Assembly: GCF_014648515.1 (NCBI RefSeq) | Contig: NZ_BMRG01000002.1 | Coordinates: 230,635 to 294,634 of the forward strand | Source: Saccharothrix coeruleofusca | GTDB lineage: Bacteria > Actinomycetota > Actinomycetes > Mycobacteriales > Pseudonocardiaceae | Direction of reading: 5' to 3' | Length of the DNA stretch: 64,000 nt | In this document: in pieces, positions 31,858-40,012 of the stretch | Layout: every line of letters starts with the position of its first letter | How positions within the stretch are numbered: position 1 is the first letter of the stretch | Position numbers and translations under genes: made by a program | The notes under the pieces: generated by a model | Databases searched by the model: none | What the model was told of the DNA's origin: nothing | The model's input: only the letters and a program-made list of their open reading frames with translations

Positions 31858-34011
31858 TCAGGTGTCGTCCTCGACCACCTCTCCGTCCACCACGGTGCTC
31901 TCCCGCAGCGCGGTCAGCGCGGCCCGGATGTCGGCGACGAGGTAGCCGCGCACCTGCTTCACGCCGTTGTCGGTGGTGATCCGGCCGCGGGTGGGGCGGC
32001 ACCCGAGTTCGCCCATGCGCAGACCGAACGCCGTGGGCTCGACCTCCAGCGCGGCCACGAGTTCGGCGGTGGGCACGAACTCGCGTCCGCCGGGTTCGAG
32101 GTCGTCTCCGAGGTAGGCCACGACGGAGGCGAGCGGTTCGGGCACCTCTGGTTCCTCGGCGCGTTCGGCGACGGTGCCGACCGCGCGTGCCACGGCGGCG
32201 TGGTCGAGCATCGGGCGTGTGTCCTGTCCGGCCGCGTGTCCGGTCAGGGTGCCCTCTGCCTCCCGCAGCGCGCGTCCACGGGTGCAGATGGTGCGCCAGT
32301 CCTCATTCGGCATGTAGTAGGTCCGCACGGTCACGGCGAGCACGTCAGCTCCGGCGGTGGTCTCGCCGTCCGGGCGCAGGATGCCCACCCCCTTGTGGCC
32401 GGCCAGCAGTCGGCTGCTGTCGTAGCCGCGCGTGTTCATCTGCTCGCCCAGCACGATGTTGCTGTCGCGCCAGTCCATGACTCGCAGCGCGAACCGCGAG
32501 CCGAGCACGGCCCGCAGGTTGCTGGGGATGGTCCTGCTGTCGGGGCGCTGGGTGGCCACCACGAGCACGATCCCGGCGGCCGGCCCTTTGCGCGCCAACC
32601 AGGTCAGCAGCTCGCCCACGTACTCGCCCGCCGTGAGCTTCTTGCCCTGCACCTCCAGTGGTGTCCGGTCCTCCAACGGCACCTGAACCTCGTCCACGAA
32701 GATCGCCGTGATGGGCATGTCCAGGCTCCGGTCACGGGACATGGCGGGGGTGATCTTCGATTCAGGGCACACCTCGTCGTCCAGCTCCCGCATCCGCCGG
32801 TAGCGGCCCTGGACCTCGGCCACGAGTTCCACGAGCCAGTCCACGAGCGTCAGGACGTGCTGGGGTTCGTCGCCGGCCATGAACCGGTGGGCCACCTGCG
32901 CGGCGGCGTGCCAGTCCTTCCCGGCCTTGAAGTCGGCCACGTACAACCGCGTGAACGGGTCCAGGACCAGGCCCGCGGCCGCCAGCCGTGCCGCGAACGT
33001 CTTGCCCTGCCTGGGGATCGCGCCCACGAGCAACGAGGTCCACACCAACGGCAGATCCACCCGCCGCTGCCGGGCGTCGCGCCTGAAGGGCACCGGCCGC
33101 CACGCGTCCCACCGCTCGACCGCCAGCAGCGGCGTCCGCTCCGGTGGCGCGCTGTAGGGGTCCTCGTCGGCCACCCACAGCGCCACCCGGCCCGCGTGAC
33201 CGCCGTTGCCGCGCACCCGCTCCACCACGAGCTGCACCTCGTCAACGGCGAGCGCCGACGCCAACGCTTCCCGGTGCTTGATCACGTCGGCGGCCTTGCG
33301 GGTGGCGGGCAGGTCCACGGTGACCGCCCACCCGTCGCCCTGCCTGGTGGCACGCTCGACCAGGCGCAGCGTTTCGTCCTTGCCGATGAGCTTCGCGTCC
33401 CGGAACGCGTCCACGAGCACCTGGGGGTCCATCGTCCACGTCAGCGTGCGCGGCCCGGACAGCACGGGTTTGCGGCCCGGTGAGCCGTCCTTGCGGCGAC
33501 CGAGCAGCGCCAGGCCCGCCGCGACCACCGTCCCGCAGCTCCACAGCACCCGGTGCCCGTAGAGCAGGTCCAGCACCCCGACCCCGACGGCGGTGGTCGC
33601 GACCAGGGCGCCGGTGACCTTCCACCGGAACAGCCCCAGCGCCCGGATGTCGGCGAACTTGTCGGCGAGTTTCTCCGACTGCTCGGCAGCGGCCCGGTAG
33701 TCGGCGACCCGCACCCGCGACCGCCACCACCGCACCGCGACCACCAGCCCGCGCACCACCGCACGCGCGAACCGCAACGGCGACCGCAGCACCGCCACCA
33801 CACCGTCCTTGACCGCCTGCACCTCCAACCGACGCGACTTCAACCCGACGGGCACGCGTGGCGAACGCCGCCACCAGTCGGCCACCCGCCGCGCCCACGC
33901 CATGCGTCGTGCGGACGGCTCGTCGTTCACGAACTCACCGTCAAGGACGGCGTTCACGACCTCCCTCGCCGACGCCTGCACCGGCAGCGAGCCACCCTCG
34001 CGCGCGTTCAC
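31858..34011 (-). CDS. FtsK/SpoIIIE-type DNA translocase (TraB/TraSA-like)
   Basis: A 717-residue protein with two hydrophobic segments near residues 130-165, then a P-loop domain with Walker A GAIPRQGKT, Walker B AIFVDEVQ and the FtsK-like stretch LVVATQRPDSRTIPSNLRA. A C-terminal ~70-residue region could be a winged helix that binds DNA repeats. In actinomycete elements such proteins move double-stranded DNA between hyphae. The GTG start overlaps the previous gene's stop (GTGA), as the last member of a six-gene transfer operon. Confidence 0.88.
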   Translation of the reverse strand: MNAREGGSLPVQASAREVVNAVLDGEFVNDEPSARRMAWARRVADWWRRSPRVPVGLKSRRLEVQAVKDGVVAVLRSPLRFARAVVRGLVVAVRWWRSRVRVADYRAAAEQSEKLADKFADIRALGLFRWKVTGALVATTAVGVGVLDLLYGHRVLWSCGTVVAAGLALLGRRKDGSPGRKPVLSGPRTLTWTMDPQVLVDAFRDAKLIGKDETLRLVERATRQGDGWAVTVDLPATRKAADVIKHREALASALAVDEVQLVVERVRGNGGHAGRVALWVADEDPYSAPPERTPLLAVERWDAWRPVPFRRDARQRRVDLPLVWTSLLVGAIPRQGKTFAARLAAAGLVLDPFTRLYVADFKAGKDWHAAAQVAHRFMAGDEPQHVLTLVDWLVELVAEVQGRYRRMRELDDEVCPESKITPAMSRDRSLDMPITAIFVDEVQVPLEDRTPLEVQGKKLTAGEYVGELLTWLARKGPAAGIVLVVATQRPDSRTIPSNLRAVLGSRFALRVMDWRDSNIVLGEQMNTRGYDSSRLLAGHKGVGILRPDGETTAGADVLAVTVRTYYMPNEDWRTICTRGRALREAEGTLTGHAAGQDTRPMLDHAAVARAVGTVAERAEEPEVPEPLASVVAYLGDDLEPGGREFVPTAELVAALEVEPTAFGLRMGELGCRPTRGRITTDNGVKQVRGYLVADIRAALTALRESTVVDGEVVEDDT

Positions 34012-34817
34012 GACCCACCCCCGGCGAGTTCACGCGCCAGCACGGCCGCCAACCGCGACGACAGCCCGCGCGAGCACCCGGTGACCTCCCGGACCCACGC
34101 GGGCGTCACCGTCACCCTGGGCTCCCACGCCGCCCGTGCCGCCGCCAGGTACTCGGCGAACGTCGTCCGACGCCCCGCCCCGCCACGCCTGGCGCTCACG
34201 CGCGGCGGGCGTTCGTGAACGGGCGGAGGCGCGCTCCGACCGGCTTCCGTGAACGCCCGCGTGACCGCTTCGGTGAGCTTGTCGCGCAGGTCCGTGACCG
34301 CTTCCGCCGCGACGAACACCACCAGCGGCGGGACCGAGTGCAGCACGATCCCCGACAGCGCCCCCTCCGCGTAGGACCGCCACGTGTTCATCACGTACGT
34401 GGACGCGAGCGTGAACCACTTCGCCCGCCGCACCCACGGCCCCGTCCGAACCTGGTAGCGGGCCGTCACCTGCTCCGCGCGCAGGATCGCCAACAGCACC
34501 AGCGACACCATCGGGTCCAACAGCCACGCCGCCAGCCACGGCAACGACCAGGTGGCCGTACCACCGGCCGCGAAGTGCTGGACGTTGGCCATCGTGAGCT
34601 CCAACCCGAGCACGATCCCGGCCCAGCACAACCGGTCCACCTGCGCCCGCACCCGCTCCACCCGCAGCGCGACCACCTCAGGCCGCGTCTCGTGCGCCCG
34701 CACCTCGGCGGCCTCTGCGGCCTCCCGCGCGAGCCGGTGGGCGTTGCTCTCGTTCGCGTGGGAGGCGGGTGGCCGCCCGAAGGCGACCACCCTCCCCACA
34801 CCCCTCGGGGTGCTCAC
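34008..34817 (-). CDS. DUF2637-like membrane protein of the transfer operon
   Basis: A 269-residue protein. About four hydrophobic segments occupy residues 60-175, and a basic linker leads to a C-terminal helix-turn-helix-like region (TPAWVREVTGCSRGLSSRLA). DUF2637 proteins are found in actinomycete elements next to the translocase gene. It overlaps both neighbours by four bases. A spread or membrane-anchoring role is likely but unproven. Confidence 0.7.
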   Translation of the reverse strand: MSTPRGVGRVVAFGRPPASHANESNAHRLAREAAEAAEVRAHETRPEVVALRVERVRAQVDRLCWAGIVLGLELTMANVQHFAAGGTATWSLPWLAAWLLDPMVSLVLLAILRAEQVTARYQVRTGPWVRRAKWFTLASTYVMNTWRSYAEGALSGIVLHSVPPLVVFVAAEAVTDLRDKLTEAVTRAFTEAGRSAPPPVHERPPRVSARRGGAGRRTTFAEYLAAARAAWEPRVTVTPAWVREVTGCSRGLSSRLAAVLARELAGGGS

Positions 34818-35143
34818 CGCCGATCACCCCGACGCCGGCCGGTACCGACCGCAGTCACCGTCAACGCCCTGGTCAGCGTGTACGCGGAGAACAACGCAGG
34901 CAGCCCGAGCACCACCCACAGCAAGGTGGACTCCCGACCGTGGGTGATCACCAGCCACTGAACACCCACGATCCCGACGGCCGTGGTCAGCACCCGCCCC
35001 GTCAACCACAGCAGCCGGACACCGGCCCGCGCCGTCTCAGCGGCAGCCCTGGCCCTGCGCGACCCGGCCCGCCACACCATCACCAGCGCCAGCAGCACCC
35101 CCGCGCCAGCCAACACCTGGGTCACCGTGAGGTTGATCGTCAT
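34814..35143 (-). CDS. Small membrane protein of the transfer operon
   Basis: A 109-residue protein with an N-terminal hydrophobic segment (residues 6-24) and two more near 45-85. The ATG at 35143 overlaps the stop of the WhiB-like gene. It resembles Spd-type spread proteins in size and location only; no motif is diagnostic. Confidence 0.6.
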   Translation of the reverse strand: MTINLTVTQVLAGAGVLLALVMVWRAGSRRARAAAETARAGVRLLWLTGRVLTTAVGIVGVQWLVITHGRESTLLWVVLGLPALFSAYTLTRALTVTAVGTGRRRGDRR

Positions 35144-35433
35144 GACGACGGCCCACCCCTCCGGCCACGCCGCGCCAGCCACACCGGGTACAGGGCACGC
35201 CGGTCCTCCTCCGACAGACCACCCCACACCCCGAGCGTGTCTAGACCGGCCGTGCGCAACTCCAACTCCAGACACGCACGCCGCGCCGAACACTCCGCGC
35301 ACAACCGCGCGGCTAACTCCCGATCGGTCAGCTCCTCCCCGTCCCACTCGGGAGCCTGCTCGTCACCCGACACCAGCCACAGACACCGGCCGCCCCGCGT
35401 GACGACCTCCAACAACACCCCGTTCCGGCACAT
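35140..35433 (-). CDS. WhiB-like iron-sulfur protein
   Basis: A 97-residue protein with the WhiB pattern: Cys in GRCLWL, then LCAECSARRACL giving CX2CX5C, then the GVWGG turn (GVWGGLSEEDRR). WhiB-like proteins bind a 4Fe-4S cluster and control transcription with sigma factors, and are limited to Actinobacteria and their phages and elements. The four cysteines needed are Cys17 region plus the three clustered ones. It lies within the transfer operon between the excisionase and membrane genes, and its 5' end overlaps a 45-codon frame. Confidence 0.75.
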   Translation of the reverse strand: MCRNGVLLEVVTRGGRCLWLVSGDEQAPEWDGEELTDRELAARLCAECSARRACLELELRTAGLDTLGVWGGLSEEDRRALYPVWLARRGRRGGPSS

Positions 35434-35500
35434 CCGCGAACCGGTCCAGGTCCGCCGCGATCACCTCGTAGTAGTCCTCACCGTGGTCGCCAGAGATCAC
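35363..35500 (-). CDS. Possible 45-residue protein between xis and the WhiB-like gene
   Basis: A short frame whose GTG overlaps the stop of the excisionase gene (GTGA), exactly as the other joints of this operon do. It begins VISGDHGEDYYEVIAADLDR and ends inside the WhiB-like gene in another frame, overlapping it by 71 bases. The overlap pattern is the only support; no similarity is recognised. Confidence 0.4.
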   Translation of the reverse strand: MISGDHGEDYYEVIAADLDRFADVPERGVVGGRHAGRPVSVAGVG

Positions 35501-35775
35501 CAGGCACCTCCGGTCAGCCGAGCCACCTCACGAGCGGTCCGCCGCTCGGCAGCGATGGCAGCCACATCGACAACGCCACCCGACTCCGCTGCCCGCTGGG
35601 CGAGCTGCTCCACGGCAACCGCCGGCACCACGTAGCGGGTCCGGATGCGGACGGCGGGGAAGCCGTCGTCCTGGATCGCCCGGTAGAGGGTCGATGCGTT
35701 GCACCTCAAGATCCGGGCGGCTTCACGAACGGTGTAGAACGCCGGCGCTGCGGCGTTCTCCGTCAACGCCTTCAT
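35497..35775 (-). CDS. xis: Excisionase-type helix-turn-helix protein
   Basis: A 92-residue MerR/Xis-like DNA-binding protein: YTVREAARILRCNASTLYRA near residues 14-33, followed by AIQDDGFPAVRIRTRYVVP, the usual wing. The ATG at 35775 has GGAGAAG six bases upstream. Such proteins bind attachment sites and direct integrase toward excision. It is the first gene of the transfer operon, divergent from an XRE gene, with a palindromic operator between them. Confidence 0.8.
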   Translation of the reverse strand: MKALTENAAAPAFYTVREAARILRCNASTLYRAIQDDGFPAVRIRTRYVVPAVAVEQLAQRAAESGGVVDVAAIAAERRTAREVARLTGGAW

Positions 35776-35821
35776 TGCACTTCTCCACAAGCAATAGCTG
35801 GAGAGCCAATTACGGCTTATG

Positions 35822-35840
35822 TCTAAGCCGATTTCGGCTT
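35822..35840. promoter_or_regulatory. Palindromic operator between xis operon and XRE gene
   Basis: TCTAAGCCGATTTCGGCTT contains the palindrome AAGCCGA-TT-TCGGCTT (35825-35840). The same 19 bases, with one C/T change, occur at 28296-28314. It lies in the divergent promoter region of the transfer operon. Confidence 0.65.
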
Positions 35841-35902
35841 GCAAAGGTGTGAATCAGTCCCCGCGGCACTGCTCCGTATGCAGGAACAGCCCACCGAAAG
35901 GC

Positions 35903-36334
35903 ATGTCCGCGCTAATCTCGGCGCTGAGGCGGAGCACGGAGGAATGGGTGGCGGAGGACTGGGCGGCTGTCGCGCGGGCTATCAACGCGCGCGTCGAGGA
36001 ACTGGGCTTGCGCCAGCGGGAGCTTGCGGAGCGGTCGCACGTCTCGCAAGCGATCGTCCGCGAGATCCAGCACCATGTCGTGGAGCGGCGGCGTAGCGCC
36101 AGGACGTTGGAGGCGCTGTCCCTGGCGCTGAACTGGCACCCGGAGCACCTCACGGCCGTCCTCCACGGACGTCAGCCGCCGGCGGTCGGTGACCCGGTCA
36201 CCAGTCCCGAGGAGGACGTTCCGAGCCGCTTGGCGAACATCGAACGCCAACTCCGCGCCATCACGTACCGGCTTGACGAGATGAACGCCAATCTCAACAA
36301 GGTTGTCGCTCGTGTTGACGAGGGCGCCGATTAG
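35903..36334 (+). CDS. XRE-family regulator of the element
   Basis: A 143-residue protein with a helix-turn-helix (LRQRELAERSHVSQAIVREI near residues 34-53) and a C-terminal amphipathic helix rich in heptad-like Leu/Ile/Val (SRLANIERQLRAITYRLDEM) that may form a coiled coil for dimerisation. The ATG at 35903 has GAAAGG upstream. It is divergent from the xis-transfer operon and is the best candidate for its repressor. Confidence 0.8.
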   Translation: MSALISALRRSTEEWVAEDWAAVARAINARVEELGLRQRELAERSHVSQAIVREIQHHVVERRRSARTLEALSLALNWHPEHLTAVLHGRQPPAVGDPVTSPEEDVPSRLANIERQLRAITYRLDEMNANLNKVVARVDEGAD

Positions 36335-36437
36335 CCCGCTCTCGCCGTACCAGTCCAGTCTCGCGGGGCTGGGCGTTCCCGAGGTGCTGCTCATGACACC
36401 AAGGAACGGCATTTTCGCCGCCCGCTACAGACGGCAA

Positions 36438-36470
36438 GGGATAACGCACCGGCTGTTATCCCGTGTTATC
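36438..36470. promoter_or_regulatory. GTTATC operator cluster upstream of the XRE-TPR gene
   Basis: GGGATAAC (36438-36445) faces GTTATCCC (36455-36462), and a further GTTATC follows at 36465-36470. The three half-sites end 17 bases before the GTG of the XRE-TPR regulator, so autoregulation is likely. Confidence 0.55.
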
Positions 36471-36487
36471 TACGCTGGTCAGAACGT

Positions 36488-37642
36488 GTGCAACAGGTAC
36501 CGGAAATAAGCAGGAACACCCCGCTGAAGGCGGCGCGTGAAGCACGCGGTTGGAGCCAGGTCCGGGTGGCCGGGATGATCAACGACCGCGCTCCGGCCTA
36601 CGGGCTGCCCGTGCTGTCGCTGGTGGTCCGCAAGACCCAACTGTCCCGCTGGGAGAACGGGCACGTGACGCCGGGACCAGATGTCCGTCGACTGTTCCGG
36701 GAGCTGTACGGCAAGACGAACGAACAACTCGGCTTCCCCACCGAGGCCCCGGCGAATCCACTTGCCGACGAACTCACGAACCGCCTTGTGGTGGCACGGC
36801 GTGTGGATGCCGAGACTGTGGAGCTGTTCCGCCAGCAGGTTGACGGCGTGTGTCACGCCGACCGGCGGTTCGGTTCGACAGCCCGTCTTCAGCAACTCCG
36901 CAGCCACATCGAAGAGGTCGAGCGACACCTGACGCACTCACTGCTGAGCAAGCACCGGCAACCTCTGGCGACTATTCTCACCGAAGCGTCGACCCTGGCG
37001 GGGTGGAACGCTCTCGACAGTGGTTCGATCGACGAAGCATGGCGCTACTACTCGCGCGCCAGATCGGCAGCTCTCGAATCCGGTTCAGCGTCTCGTCACG
37101 CTCATGCGGTAGCCGAGCAAGCATATGTGCTGCTTGAGGTGGGTGACGCGGGCAACGCCTTGGAGCTGCTGAAAGAAGCCGTGGACATCGCAGGCATACA
37201 CACTCCCCGACTGCTACGGGCATGGCTGAACGCCGCACTCGGCGAAGCTCACGCGATAGCCGGAGACCGGGACTCGGCACTGAGGGCGTTCGATCGAGCG
37301 GATCCCCTGCTGCCCGTCGACGCACGTCACCCAGACCTGCCGTTCATCTTCCTCGGCGGCCGGCACCTCGACCGTTGGCGCGGCAACGCCCTGGTGCACC
37401 TCGGTGAGCCGGAAGCGATCTCCCAGCTCACCGCCGTACTCGACTTCGCCGAGAGGCATCCGTCGTTCGTCAGGGCCAACGCCGGCCTGCTTGTTGACTT
37501 GGCGCTTGCCCATGCGGCGGCAGGCGAGCGCGACGCAGCCATGAGTTACGCCCAGCAAGCTCGCCGGATCATCCAACAAGTCGGCTCGATCCGGCTGCGT
37601 CGACGCCTAGAGCGCCTGTCATTTCCCTTGCATGCCGCGTGA
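36488..37642 (+). CDS. XRE regulator with TPR-like sensor domain
   Basis: A 384-residue protein. The N-terminal helix-turn-helix spans residues 12-60 (KAAREARGWSQVRVAGMIND, later KTQLSRWENGHVTPG). The C-terminal ~280 residues are helical repeats with TPR character, for example AWRYYSRARSAALESG and ALRAFDRADPLLP. Such regulators are abundant in Streptomyces and often sit beside Nudix genes, as here: its 3' end overlaps the convergent Nudix gene by 24 bases. It is the intact paralogue of the broken gene at 27090-28225. The ligand is unknown, perhaps a peptide. Confidence 0.85.
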   Translation: MQQVPEISRNTPLKAAREARGWSQVRVAGMINDRAPAYGLPVLSLVVRKTQLSRWENGHVTPGPDVRRLFRELYGKTNEQLGFPTEAPANPLADELTNRLVVARRVDAETVELFRQQVDGVCHADRRFGSTARLQQLRSHIEEVERHLTHSLLSKHRQPLATILTEASTLAGWNALDSGSIDEAWRYYSRARSAALESGSASRHAHAVAEQAYVLLEVGDAGNALELLKEAVDIAGIHTPRLLRAWLNAALGEAHAIAGDRDSALRAFDRADPLLPVDARHPDLPFIFLGGRHLDRWRGNALVHLGEPEAISQLTAVLDFAERHPSFVRANAGLLVDLALAHAAAGERDAAMSYAQQARRIIQQVGSIRLRRRLERLSFPLHAA

Positions 37643-38176
37643 TGCCAGGTAATATGTCAGCCCCACGAGGGTTCCGGACCCCAGCAGCTCCTTGCGCTGG
37701 GCCAACTCGGGCACCCGACTGAGGGGCACCCACTCCACCCGCCCTACCTCTTCCGTATCGGTCGGGTCGCCGATGTGCTCAGCGGCTCGCCACAGGTAGA
37801 CGTCAACGGGCGCGGTGACCTGTCCCGGCAACGGTTCGAAGCTGATCAGGTGCTCCGGCTCCCCCACGGGCTTCCAACCACTCTCTTCGGCGGCCTCACG
37901 TGCCGCCGTCACCGCAGCGTCGTCTCCGTCCTCGACCATGCCACCCAGCAGCTCGTAGCCCCACTGCTTGGTCGGGAAACGGTACCGCCACAACATCAAC
38001 GCTTCCTCCTGAGCATTGACGATCAGGGCGATGGCGATCCGCGCCAGGTGAACGACGTGATACTCCCACCGCTTCCCGTTCGGAGCCGTAACGTCTGCAA
38101 GCCCGACCTTCACCCACCGGTTGTCATAGACAAGTCGCTCTCCGTACACGTCCCACTCGCCAAGCTCATCAGCCAC
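37619..38176 (-). CDS. Nudix hydrolase
   Basis: A 185-residue Nudix protein, similar in layout to ADP-ribose pyrophosphatases. The Nudix box runs from GGMVEDGDDAAVTAAREAAE through ESGW; the catalytic REaxEE core is intact, but the first Glu of the box is replaced by Asp. It probably hydrolyses a nucleoside diphosphate derivative in the cytoplasm. The GTG at 38176 is used. It converges on and overlaps the XRE-TPR gene, a pairing seen in other actinomycetes. Confidence 0.85.
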   Translation of the reverse strand: MADELGEWDVYGERLVYDNRWVKVGLADVTAPNGKRWEYHVVHLARIAIALIVNAQEEALMLWRYRFPTKQWGYELLGGMVEDGDDAAVTAAREAAEESGWKPVGEPEHLISFEPLPGQVTAPVDVYLWRAAEHIGDPTDTEEVGRVEWVPLSRVPELAQRKELLGSGTLVGLTYYLASRGMQGK

Positions 38177-38296
38177 GTCGACAGTTTACGGTTCACCCGA
38201 ATGGGCTATACATGGCGGCTAACAACCTGCCCACTTGAAGAGATAAGCAAAGAACGATCAACTCGATAACGAGTGAACTGCACACCGGAGAACTGA

Positions 38297-40012
38297 ATGG
38301 ATCGCGTTACGGCAGGATTGCTAAAAACTTGGGCGACCAACCACGGCGTAACCCAAAGTGAAGAAAGCGAAAAATTCGAAAGATTCGCCAACTTTATCAT
38401 ACTTTCCAAACATCACGACGAGCAGTTCACCGTCGACGATTACTCATGCGGCGACAATGGCACTATAGGAATCGACGGATTTGCACTTACAGTTAACGGG
38501 GAACTTATCCCGGGACTCAATGAACTAGAAGACGCCCTAAGCGGTCGCCACTCCATCGAGTCCGCAATCACACTAATCCAAGCAAAGCGATCTTCAAGCT
38601 TTGCCTTGGGTGAAATCAGCATATTCGCCGACACCTGCATTGCACTCTTGACAAAGGATTCCGCACCCGACGACAGGCTCAAAAGCCAGCACGAAATGAT
38701 CAAGAGGCTTTTTGATGAATCATCTCGATTCTCAAGCAATCCCTCTTGTCGACTTTATTACGTAACCACCGGAAACTGGCAACGTCCCACTCCAATCATA
38801 GACAAGATCGACGACACAAAAGCAAGACTTCGTGATAGCAATCTATTCTCTCGCATTGACTTCCAAGTCTGGGGAGCAAAAGAGGTCCAAGACAACTGGC
38901 GCGCTATCGATTCCGCTCTAGAAATCACCATTCAATTCGATCAACGTACGACTCTGCCCGACATGCAAGGAATCCGCGAAGCATACCTGGGGGTGCTACC
39001 AGGAACCGAATTTGTCAAACTCGTCACCGACGATGAAGGAGAAATCAGGAAAACGCTCTTCTTCGACAACGTACGAGATTTTCAGGGCGACAACGACGTA
39101 AATGAGGATATCGAGAATACTCTTCAGTCGGAAGAAGCCAGCAGGTTCTGCGTCTTGAACAACGGTGTAACCGTTGTGTCCAGAGACCTTAAAGTGACCG
39201 GCAATCGATTCGCTTTGAAGGACTTTCAGATCGTCAACGGTTGTCAGACTAGTCACATTCTGCACCGGAATCGCGAAAACCTGGACAACGTCTTCGTCCC
39301 GTTTCGACTCATCGTCGCATCGGATGACGACGTAGCGAACAGTATCACTCGCGCGACCAACAATCAGAGTTCTGTAACACCTGAAAACTTGATGGCGCTA
39401 TCGGGTTTGCAACGCCGCATCGAATCGTACTTCGATTCATTCGGCAATGAGAGTGCCCACCGAATCTACTACGAGCGCAGATCGAAGCAGTGGTCTGGCT
39501 CCGCACAAGTTCGAGGGACTTGGCGAGTCGTGACACTGCGAAATCTGATGCAGTCGTTCGCTTCACTCTACCTAAGAATTCCTCATACCGCTGCTCGCTA
39601 CTACGGGGATCTACGTGGGCGCGTCGGCGGCGACGTCTTCTCAGAACGACACCATGCAGCTTACTATTACTCGGCCGCGTACGCCTTTTGCAAACTTGAC
39701 CACTTCTTCCGCAGCAATTTTGTCCCTAGAGATTTGAAGCCAGCAAGGTACCATCTACTGGCTGGCGTCCGCACTCTTTATACGGCGTCAATGACTCCGG
39801 ACCTCATCGAGTCAAGCGAAAAGAAGGCCGAAGCAGACTGCGCAAAGTTTAACGAACTGCTATGGAGTGACAGCAAGTACTACAACTTGCTCAAAAAATG
39901 CGAAGTCGTCCTGAGGCGGCTTGCAGGCGGAAAGGAGATAACGAGAGATTTTGGCCGCACTCGCGACTTCACGGACCAATATCTGCGCAAGTTGCTGGAG
40001 ATTGCAGATTAA
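38297..40012 (+). CDS. AIPR-family putative phage-defence protein
   Basis: A 571-residue protein of the AIPR (abortive infection phage resistance) type. The family core is recognisable in FFDNVRDFQGDNDVNEDIEN, the FCVLNNGVTVVS segment around 284-295 and QIVNGCQTS at 311-319. The N-terminal part has IDGFAL (Asp60) and TLIQAKRSS (92-100), which fits a PD-(D/E)xK nuclease pattern. The gene is visibly AT-richer than all neighbours and uses A/T-ending codons, a sign of recent transfer as cargo. GGAGAA precedes the ATG. It converges on the integrase and shares its stop bases (TTAA). Confidence 0.82.
   Translation: MDRVTAGLLKTWATNHGVTQSEESEKFERFANFIILSKHHDEQFTVDDYSCGDNGTIGIDGFALTVNGELIPGLNELEDALSGRHSIESAITLIQAKRSSSFALGEISIFADTCIALLTKDSAPDDRLKSQHEMIKRLFDESSRFSSNPSCRLYYVTTGNWQRPTPIIDKIDDTKARLRDSNLFSRIDFQVWGAKEVQDNWRAIDSALEITIQFDQRTTLPDMQGIREAYLGVLPGTEFVKLVTDDEGEIRKTLFFDNVRDFQGDNDVNEDIENTLQSEEASRFCVLNNGVTVVSRDLKVTGNRFALKDFQIVNGCQTSHILHRNRENLDNVFVPFRLIVASDDDVANSITRATNNQSSVTPENLMALSGLQRRIESYFDSFGNESAHRIYYERRSKQWSGSAQVRGTWRVVTLRNLMQSFASLYLRIPHTAARYYGDLRGRVGGDVFSERHHAAYYYSAAYAFCKLDHFFRSNFVPRDLKPARYHLLAGVRTLYTASMTPDLIESSEKKAEADCAKFNELLWSDSKYYNLLKKCEVVLRRLAGGKEITRDFGRTRDFTDQYLRKLLEIAD

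Noticed and set aside
35912-36412. Reverse-strand frame over the XRE gene
   Set aside because: It overlaps a clear helix-turn-helix gene that has an RBS and operator context; the reverse product has no domain.
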